A DNA stretch of 64,000 bases, from positions 16,224,714 through 16,288,713 of the forward strand of contig CAIIXF020000007.1 of the NCBI GenBank assembly GCA_903813345.2, written 5' to 3'. The notes below the pieces were generated by a model. The model worked only from the letters and a program-made list of their open reading frames with translations, searched no databases and was not told the origin of the DNA. This DNA is from Owenia fusiformis. Its lineage: Eukaryota > Annelida > Polychaeta > Sabellida > Oweniidae. Of the stretch, positions 56,301-64,000 are shown piece after piece (the stretch's first letter is position 1; every line of letters begins with the position of its first letter). Made by a program: the position numbers and the translations under genes.

Positions 56301-58423
56301 ATAATCTATGCTCCAGCTTTCGCCAGAAACGTACTTGACGTCCGTGTGTAAAGTAAAATTTTAAATGTTTGGAACTACTTAGAATCTAGAAAATAAGCAA
56401 TGAAAGGATCATATTGAAACAGAATATGTAAAAATAGAAACATTTATACATGTCCTAACTTTTGTTTATCGTCAGTAGAACGGCAAAAATAAGAAATTGG
56501 GAGACCATTGTGCAATAATATATGGAAAAGTATATTCATAATGTACATGAATGACATTTGTATATCTTGGATTGCTTCTAGTTTGGCTAGACGAAATGAA
56601 GCAGTGAAATGGACTATAGTCTGAAATTTTTTTGAAATTTGGAATGAAAATATTCAGACTATAGCCCATAGATGTTAAAATTTGGGATTGAAAATTATTT
56701 GTTTACATAGGAAGTGACATTCAAAATGGTCAATTGGGTAAATTAATTTGCATATTTGTAACTTCCCCTAGCTTTATTTCCATTTGACAATATGCTGTGT
56801 TACTTTTTATAGCATTTAGAGTCAATTTCACTGCTTCATTTCGTCAGTAGAACGGCAAATATAAGAAATTGGGAGACCATTGTGCAATAATATATGGAAA
56901 AGTATATTCATAATGTACATGAATGATATTTGTATATTTCAGATTTTTTAGTTTTTTTGTGCAATAAGGTTGTGCCGTCTTGTAATTTGAAGAATTTCAG
57001 CCATGTTAATCTTATTGAAAATAACATGGCAGAGAAACATCCAAATATAAGAGGCCACACACTTTATAAGCCAAACTAGAAGCAATCCAAGATATACAAA
57101 TGTCATTCATGTACATTATGAATATACTTTTCCATATATTATTGCACAATGGTCTCCCAATTTCTTATATTTGCCGTTCTACTGACGAAATGAAGCAGTG
57201 AAATTGACTCTAATTGTACCTTACTACTTAATTGAATTGTTATAATGCTTATTTTTTGGAAGTGAAGTTTCCTAAAATTGATAATTGTGTGCAGGAAATT
57301 TCCTGTTTTTTCCCACAGGAGGGACATAATGATCAATAGACTGAATTCTCAGGAAATTCAGTCTATTGGATATAGACTACACTTCGAGAGCCATGTTAGA
57401 TTTTGAAGCTTATGGCTCTCCAATGGAGAAGCGGACAGCTGAATAATAGTGACCTTTGAAACATGAATTAAGTCGGTCCGCGGCTTACTTTTGCTCTCTA
57501 ATTATGTCATACATCATTATCATCCTTCCGTGCAAGTATTGGAGAGCTGAAGTACTTCCTTTTAGATCAAGACTTGTAATTGTTAAATTTTAAATGTTTG
57601 TGAGTACTTTGAATTTAAAAAATAAGCAATCAAATGACCAAATTGAAACATTTTATGTAAAAATAGAAATATTTATATTTATCCTAACTTTTGTATATTT
57701 CAGATAGTAATGTATAATATGCAGGAAAGCTGTGGCCTTCTGTAATTTAGGGAGTTTCAGCCATGTTAATTTTTCCGAAAATAACATGGCAGAGAAGGAT
57801 CAAAATATAAGAGAACACAGATATGATAGCTAAACTACAAAACAAAGTAAAATATACAAAAGCAGAGCGATCATATTTAAAATATAAAATAACAGACCAA
57901 GATAAAAAACAAAATGTGAAAGTTTTTATAAGATATCATAAGTTGTCACACGTTTCAGTATGTGAAAAATGATAAAATCCCATGAAAGGTAACACTGAAT
58001 TGAATCATTCCGAAAGTGAAGCGTGTGATGACGATTTTATCTCATGTCTAGGTCAAGAGTTTTAGCATTTTGATTTGGTCACTTGTGATTATGTTCAATA
58101 TTCTTTACTCCTCGTAATTTTTGATGTTGGTGGTAACAGTATAATATTTTATGTGTTTTGGAATTTCGCTGTCTTTGTACTTGTTTGTGAAATTATATGA
58201 TGTCAATAAATGTCAATAACAAGTTTGTGTTTTCTTTTAAGTTCCTTGAGATACATTCATGTTTAATTTAATTTTTTTTTGATTTGAAATGAGACTCTTT
58301 GTATGACTTCTTTAATCATTTACAGTGGCGGATGAGGTTATGGACCTCGCTTCCTAAAACTGAAGACCGATATAGAGTCTGCAGTTGAAGGGGTCGAGGT
58401 CCAGGGGTCTGTTGGTCGCAGAA
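53286..58423 (+). CDS. SELENOW: Selenoprotein W gene, exons 1-2, in-frame TGA = Sec
   Basis: Exon 1, 53286-53317: MAAVKVHIEY plus TG. Exon 2, 58326-58423: (C)GG[Sec]GYGPRFLKLKTDIE then SAVEGVEVQGSVGRR, leaving in phase 1. TGA at 58333-58335 falls exactly at the U of the CxxU redox motif, and the frame stays open on both sides with family-like residues (GY after U, GVEVQG), so it is read as Sec, not a nonsense mutation. Selenoprotein W is a small cytosolic thioredoxin-like redox protein. The remaining exons and SECIS element are not visible by 64000. Start, splice phases and donor GTAAGATT match the CGGS copy at 21697. Confidence 0.93.
53478..53881. mobile_element. 404-bp TTAA-flanked MITE, copy 1
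   Basis: TTAA at 53474-53477 and 53882-53885; termini GGTTCAGCTGGAAAGTAAC and GTTACTTTCCAGCTGTACC, inverted over about 125 bp. In SELENOW intron 1. TTAA target suggests piggyBac-type transposition. Confidence 0.9.
54505..55517. mobile_element. About 1-kb TA-flanked element with CAGTNGGG ends
   Basis: TA|CAGTAGGGGACAAAAA at the left and GATCCCCACTG|TA at the right; the left end resembles the MITE at 15631. It contains a fold-back at 55155-55285 (GACTCCCAGAATGCAACAT / ATGTTGCATTCTGGGAGCC) related to the MULE-like MITE at 40924. Confidence 0.6.
55647..56051. mobile_element. 405-bp TTAA-flanked MITE, copy 2
   Basis: Same element as 53478-53881, same orientation, with TTAA at 55643-55646 and 56052-56055. 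Few base differences between the copies. Confidence 0.9.
56611..57379. mobile_element. TIR repeat, copy 2, split by a 392-bp insertion
   Basis: The same element as 17744-18131 in the same orientation. The break corresponds to a TA in the intact copy. Confidence 0.9.
56819..57210. mobile_element. 392-bp TA-flanked MITE with long TIRs
   Basis: GAGTCAATTTCACTGCTTC at the left and GAAGCAGTGAAATTGACTC at the right, inverted arms of over 110 bp, TA duplicated at 56817-56818 and 57211-57212. The empty site is preserved in the copy at 17744. Part of another copy of this element abuts at about 56475-56610. Confidence 0.93.
57380..58325. other. SELENOW intron 1, right part
   Basis: The stretch 57590-57860 resembles 56370-56530 and 56940-57080 (AAAATTTTAAATGTTTG, AACATGGCAGAGAA words), so repeats of the same family are present in decayed form. 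No exon seen. Confidence 0.4.
58326..58423 (+). CDS. SELENOW: SELENOW exon 2 with Sec codon
   Basis: Acceptor AATCATTTACAG, donor GTAAGTTA. Contains the TGA Sec codon at 58333-58335, eight bases into the exon. Two codons shorter than exon 2 of the CGGS copy, with the same exit phase. Confidence 0.92.
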
Positions 58424-59069
58424 GTAAGTTATAATTAATGGTGAAACTCCTTAAACAGTATGCTTGATATAAGATGTGGACCAGGTGTCTGGTTGAATTC
58501 AGAATGTGATGCAATAGTTACATGTACATGTAAATAAATGCTGGAAATTGTAACTAACCAGGGGTTTCACTAGAATTTCTATTGTGATGCATTAGTTACT
58601 TGTACATGTAAATAAATGCTGGACATTTCTCGCAACAGGCGATGAAAACAACAGGCAAAATTAATGGAAATCATGAATTTACCATGGAAAAGTTGAAGTT
58701 CCTAAAAATAACAGGCGATTTGGGGAAAACAACCGGTGAAAATCGCCTGTTGCCTGCTGCTAATGAAACCCGCCTACTATCCCTGACTCCTCCTACCTAT
58801 CACCCAATTTAAAGTAATAAGAAACCTTCCTTAAAACCTTCTGTATAAACATACAGCTAGCAATTAAACTGTAATTTAAATCAATATAATATAAATATAT
58901 AGGTGCATCCTCTCTCTACAGGGTATCACATAAGTTATGGTAATTATGCTCTAAACATATTTTTAATAAGAAACAATATGAAATTTGTTCAGATCAATTC
59001 GTAGACTTCATTTTACTATAAAATATTTTATTTTGTGCATGATAATCCATTTATGGTTTCTATGGCAAC
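58424..59069. other. SELENOW intron 2, start
   Basis: Contains a partial direct repeat (GTGATGCAATAGTTAC / GTGATGCATTAGTTAC, each followed by TGTACATGTAAATAAATGCTGG). No exon 3 candidate. Confidence 0.5.
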
Positions 59070-59639
59070 CTGTAGTTGAAATGGACCATGGCCATACCAT
59101 GGTATACCATGGTATGACCATGGTATACCATGGTATATGGCCATGAAATGCAATGAAATACCATGGTAATACCATGGCCGATCATGAACGTTAAATGGCA
59201 CCATTGCATTTCATTGTTAACAGTGCGTTTTTAACATGGAGTTTTCCATTGAAAAAATACTGCTGTTTCGCAGTATTTCATGGTCAGAAACCATCAAATG
59301 CAATGATATCATGGTCAAGTTCTCGGCCATGATATCATTGCATTTGATGGTTTCTTGACCATGATATCATTGCATTTGATGGTTTCTGACTATGAAATAC
59401 TGTGAAATGGCAGTATTTTTTCAATGGGAAACCCCATGTTAAAAAAACGCTCCTGACCATGAAATGCAATGGTGCCATTTAACGATCATGATATACCATG
59501 GTATACCATGGTCAATTAACATGTAATTTTGTATCTAAAAAATACTACCGTTTCACAGTATTTCATGGTCAAATACCATCAAATGCAGTGATATCATGGT
59601 CTAGACATTTAACCATGATATGCATACCTGCCAACCTAA

Positions 59640-60295
59640 GACCAAAATTTTGCGGTAGATTTTTTTAAAATTGCTGTATTTTTGCGGTAGATTTTTTCAA
59701 AATACGGTAGTTTTTGCGGTATTTTTCAACAAAATTGCGGTAGTTTTTGCGGTAGATTTTAGAAAAAAACGGTAGTTTTTGCGGTAGATTTTTAAAAAAC
59801 GGTAGTTTTTGCGGTAGATTTAAAAAAATACGGTAGTTTTTGCGGTAGATTTTTAAAAAATACTGTAGTTTCAGAGGTTTGCGGTAGGAATTTGAAAAAG
59901 CGGTAGTTTTGCGGAAGATTTAGAATAAATGCGGTAGTTTTACGGTAGATTTAAAAAAATGCGGTAATTTTTACGGTAATTTTTTTGAAAAACCGGTAGT
60001 TTTGCGAAAGATTCTGAAAAAAATGGGGTAGTTTTACGGTAGATTTTGAAAAAAATGCGGTAGTTTTTTTAAAAAAACGGTAGTTTTGCGGAAGATTTTG
60101 GAAAAATGCGGTAGTTTTACGGTAGATTTTGAAAATTGCGGTAGTTTTTACGGTAATTTTTGGAAAAAACTGTACTTTTGCGGAAGATTTTGAAAAAATG
60201 CGGTAGTTTTACGGTAGATTTTGAAAAACTGGTACTCTTGCCAAAGATTTGCCAAAATGCGGTATTTTTCGGTAGATTTTGAAAAATACGGTAGT
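59640..60295. repeat. CGGTAG minisatellite, left array
   Basis: About 30 loose units of (T/G)(G/A)CGGTAG(T/A)TTTT with A-runs between. Unit length varies from 18 to 35 bp. Confidence 0.9.
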
Positions 60296-61659
60296 TAAAC
60301 CTTTATACAATGCGGTTTTCTATATTAATACAATGTTTACGTGGTCATATTGTTTTTGTTATTGTGAATACATATTTTACTGCAAGAGTGCTTTTGATAA
60401 TTACAGTTTGTAAAACAGAACTACCACCTGAGAATTATACGAAACTATTATTTTCAAGAAAAAATAGATATACTATTTTCAAGAATAAATAGAGACTAAA
60501 CACTTTTTATTCTTCATTTACCATGCCTACAATGGACTGACAGCAACTTTGGATTTTAATGTTTCAGCAAAATGTTCATGTATATGAATACAACTCTTTT
60601 ACAACTCTTTTACAATAAATCTAGATTGATTCAAAATACGAACACAATATTCATATCTCCACTTTTATTCACCTTCTAACCAGTTTTTTGTAGATATCAG
60701 GATGTTTGGAAATACCAATGAAACATTTACTGAAATACAAAATATGGATTTTACATGTTTTTACTCATCATCTTAGATGATCTATCACTTTAACGAATTG
60801 AAATGACAGACATAATGTTCATATAACATTGGAATCATATGGTATTAAATATTGATTTGTTCACTCGCAAGTCTCTAATGATATCAATGTGTTTGTCTGG
60901 CACAAATAGAAAATAAGTACAGATCAATTGTCTTTCAAAAATAATCTGTTATGAGCATTTGCTGAAACCTTTCCCCTGAGACATCGTTCAGATTCGGATA
61001 TCACAATACTTTTATAATAAACCCAAACTCAATGCTTTATTTTTTAATTATGTATTTGTTACTGATATAATGTGTTCTGATGAAAAATACAACATTTTAT
61101 CGTACTGTAAACAAATTGATTTAACAAATCAAACTACGCATATTTCATACGCTAAAACAATATTTTGAGTCGGTACGCACACACGGGGATGCCTGATTGC
61201 GTGGCCGATTTGCTTCCCCGGGAAATATTTTTTCAAGTACGTTATTTGATGGAATCTAAGCGTTTTTATCAACTTTAAATGTTGACAATCGTAAAAATAC
61301 AGACACGGTAGGAAGCATCAATAAATTCGCAAATAAATTAATGCATTTTAACAAATTTTTATTTTTTTCACATTCATTTGGTACGCCTGTGCGTATTTTG
61401 CGTAATAGGCGCTACGCTCATATCTGTGTACAAAAGGGTTTGGTTAACTACAAAAATCATGGCAGAACGAATTCTTGCTAGCTAGTGGTAGTTGGTGTTT
61501 GGACGCAAGCTTACACGCAAGCTTACTTAGATAAATGCGCAATAACCTGATAACCACAGACCTGCCGATACCTATTTATATTCGGGTTGGTGAAGAAATA
61601 TTACAGGGACAGTACAGGAAGACTTCCATTTTTCAGCATTTCCCAACAATAACGGGAAA

Positions 61660-61945
61660 TTTTACGGTAGTTTGAACGAAAATACTGTTGATTTTAGCAG
61701 AAATACGGTAGATTTTCGAAAATTTACGGTAGATTTTCAAAAGTTTACGGTAGATTTTACGGCCGTTCTCATGGAATAAACGAGTTTTTAAAAAAAAAAT
61801 TTACGGTAGATTTCGAAAAAAATACGGTAGATTTTTTTACGGGCGTTTTTACGGGAAAAAGATGGTATTTTTTTACGGTAGTTTGTCATTTTTTTACGGA
61901 AAAACGAAAAATTTACGGTAGATTCCCGTAAAAATACGGTAGGTT
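61660..61945. repeat. CGGTAG minisatellite, right array
   Basis: About ten ACGGTAGATTTT(C) units with A/T-runs, on the same strand as the left array. Confidence 0.9.
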
Positions 61946-62018
61946 GGCAGGTATGATATGCAATGGAGCCATTTAATTATCACGATCTTCCATGGTATAC
62001 TGTGGAAACTATACTTAA

Positions 62019-62660
62019 CCCTAGAAGCCCTAAGGGGGGGTCAAAATGACCCCCCCTGTTAAGTTTTTTCCCCATAACTTTTTATTGGCATCTGGTAGGG
62101 TCTTCAAATTTTCAGTAGCTGAAGCTACAGATATAAGACATGTTTTCTGAAAAAATCAGCAGGATTGTACATAGGGTTACTGATTTATTATGATGTAAGC
62201 ATCAGCTGCAATAGACAAAATCGGAAAAAGCTAGCACTATTTCTACCATACGTGTTATCTTTCGAATAAGATTACACAATCTTCCATCATCATAGTTGTT
62301 AAAGTTATTACACCAAGTTGTAGATAATTGAATGAAGTATATTTTGGTAAAAGTTTGAACATCGTAGCTTTACTAATTTGTTATTTATTTATTATGATGT
62401 AATCATCAGCTCCAATAGACAAACTCAGAAAAAAGCTAGCACTAATTCTACCATACGTGTTGTCTTAAGAATAAAATTACGTAATCTCACATCATCGCAG
62501 TTGTTAAAACTTTTATACCAAGTTGTAGATAATTGAATGGAGTATATGTGGAAAAAGTTTGAACACCCTAGCTCTACTAATAAAAATTTTACAAGGGGGG
62601 TGCCCTTTTGACCCCCTCTTAGGTGTTCGTGTGACTATTTTTACCTTAGGGCTTCTAGGG
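62019..62660. mobile_element. 642-bp piggyBac-like MITE
   Basis: TTAA at 62015-62018 and 62661-62664; perfect termini CCCTAGAAGCCCTAAGG / CCTTAGGGCTTCTAGGG; subterminal fold-back GGGGGTCAAAATGACCCCC on the left and TTTTGACCCCC on the right. Inside is a direct duplication of about 210 bp (CATCAGCT(G/C)CAATAGACAAA at about 62203 and 62405). Confidence 0.95.
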
Positions 62661-64000
62661 TTAAAATTTTGCATTTAAAAATATTGCTATTTTGCAGTAT
62701 TTCATGGTTGCAATCCATCAAATGCAATGAAGTACAGTCAAGATGTTTAATCGAAGACTGGAGGTTTGAATTACAAAATATTAAGTTGATCTCCTATTTA
62801 GCTGACAACAGTCAAATAAAAGTAAAGCATATTTGTTTAACAAAAAAAAATTGTTTCTAGGGTTATTAACTTAATTATTCATAATAGAAATTAATTTATT
62901 AAATAAAGGAACAAAAGTATATAAAGTTGTGATTTTGATGAATATCAGAATCAGTAATTATAATAATTTGGTTATCTAATCAACATTTATTAATAAAGAT
63001 ATTTCATATGAAAAATACTTTTTGAACATGGCCTTTCATTGTATTTCACTGCATTGCAAGAAAGACCATTGCATTTCATTGCATATCATGATCAATCATT
63101 GTATTTCATTGCATTTCATGGTTAAACATGGTATTTCATTGCATTTCATGATCCATTTCAACTCTGACCAATTTTAGACTTGAGACTCTTTTTTTAGAGT
63201 TCTTTTTAGCAATGAAATACCATGGTATAACCATGGTATTTGATGGTCAGGTTTGACAATGAAATGCTATGAAATACAATCAACCAGGAAATGCAATGAT
63301 ATGCCATGATAAATGATAGTTATGATTATGGCAATGAAATACCATGGTGTGACCATAGTATTTGATGGTCAGGTTTGACAATAAAATGCCATGAAATACC
63401 ACCAACCATGAAATGCAATGATAAAACCATGATAAATGAGAGTTATGATTTTGGCAATGAAATGACATGGTATGACCATGGTAATTGATTGTCACACGGT
63501 ACAATGAAGTGCCATGAAATGTCATCAACCATGATATACAATGGTAATACCATGGTAAATGATGGTCAGGTATATAACAATAAAATATCGTGGTATGACC
63601 ATGACATTTGATTGTCAAATTATACAATGAAATACCATCAACCATGATATACAATGGTAATACCATGGTAAATGATGGTCAGGAACATGGCAATGAAATA
63701 CCATGGTATGACCATGGTATTTGATTGTCACATCTTATAATGAAATGCCATCAACCATGATATACCATGGTAAATTATGGTCAGGAACATGGCATTGAAA
63801 TACCATGGTATTTGATTGTCACATCTTACAATGAAATGCCATGAAATGCAATCAACCATGATATACCATGGTAATACCATGGTAAATGATGGTCAGGAAC
63901 ATGGCAATGAAATACCATGGTATTTGATGGCAAACTTTGTACATGAAATACCATGAAACATGGTATAACATGATAGACCATGGTATACCATGGTCAAAAA

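Larger units (their letters stand above)
54425..56352. mobile_element. 1.9-kb TIR element holding two other elements
   Basis: CACGGACGTCAAGTAAGTTT..AGAGGACTGGAAACAA at the left mirrors TTGTTTCCAGTCCTCTTAAA..GTACTTGACGTCCGTG at the right (about 65 bp each). The elements at 54505 and 55647 are nested inside. No coding sequence. Confidence 0.8.
59624..61954. mobile_element. 2.3-kb element with ATACCTGCCAACC ends and CGGTAG arrays
   Basis: Termini ATACCTGCCAACCTA / TAGGTTGGCAGGTAT; direct repeat GATATGC on both sides (59617-59623, 61955-61961), extendable to 8 bp, which fits hAT. Both ends carry degenerate minisatellite of GCGGTAGTTTT / ACGGTAGATTTT (59640-60295 and 61660-61945), in the same orientation rather than inverted. 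The middle has no credible gene. Confidence 0.8.
59070..64000. repeat. CATGGTAT palindromic repeat region with nested insertions
   Basis: The host sequence at 59070-59623, 61955-62018, 62661-62760 and 63000-64000 is built from ATACCATGGTAT, AAATGCAATG and TTTGATGGTCA words. From about 63200 it becomes a tandem array with a period near 115-120 bp running off the window. TATACCATGGTATA-like palindromes recur throughout. Two elements are inserted (59624-61954 and 62019-62660). Confidence 0.85.

Noticed and set aside
62669-62860. Open frame as SELENOW exon 3
   Set aside because: No acceptor, no FEVxxNGxLVxSK-type motif, and it overlaps repeat sequence.
63280-63666. 128-codon minus-strand open frame
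   Set aside because: Made entirely of the CATGGTAT tandem repeat; repetitive HGHTxxFHC peptide.

Overview
This is a 64 kb stretch of AT-rich, intron- and transposon-dense metazoan nuclear DNA. Long introns with GT-AG junctions, a complete LINE, an LTR-element leader, many terminal-inverted-repeat (TIR) elements and minisatellites all point to an animal. The content (MED23, a selenoprotein W family pair, a possible CLCF/IL-6-type cytokine, frequent ACATGTA words) suggests a marine invertebrate, possibly a deuterostome. I cannot name the species. There are no prokaryotic genes, CRISPR arrays or viral genomes.

Layout. (1) 0.36-14.93 kb, minus strand: the 5' half of MED23, a Mediator tail subunit. 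Eight coding exons with consistent phases run from the start codon at 14932 to a donor at 363; the rest lies left of the window. Its introns hold a 40-bp minisatellite split by a 5'-truncated LINE, a plus-strand three-exon gene nested at 5.84-7.38 kb that looks like a four-helix class I cytokine, and a nearly complete two-ORF LINE at about 9.4-14.3 kb. (2) 15-21.6 kb: intergenic DNA packed with MITEs, a palindrome-studded element, a tRNA-like relic and a TIR element. (3) 21.70-33.90 kb, plus strand: a complete four-exon Rdx-family (SELENOW/MIEN1-like) gene with Ser where the family has Sec/Cys. Its long first intron holds an LTR-element leader and gag relic with a 39-bp minisatellite, and its second intron holds an 843-bp fold-back element. 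(4) 36.7-52.9 kb: a LINE relic cut by a single 15.3-kb insertion that has about 125-bp TIRs and a 10-bp target duplication. Removing the insertion and one duplication restores the LINE reading frame. Inside it are a second inverted structure carrying two diverged first exons facing each other, a MULE-like MITE with 9-bp duplication, a piggyBac-like MITE, a satellite of about 235 bp and an unassigned terminal-exon candidate. (5) 53.29-58.42 kb, plus strand: exons 1 and 2 of a second selenoprotein W gene, with an in-frame TGA at the Sec position; the later exons and SECIS were not found in the window. Its intron is a nest of MITEs. (6) 59.07-64.0 kb: an array of CATGGTAT-type palindromic repeats interrupted by a hAT-like element full of CGGTAG minisatellite and by a piggyBac-like MITE.

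The two selenoprotein W family genes share exon-1 length, donor sequence, exon phases and 5' flank, so they are a direct duplication. One copy keeps the UGA-coded Sec motif and the other carries CGGS. The large insertion sits between them.
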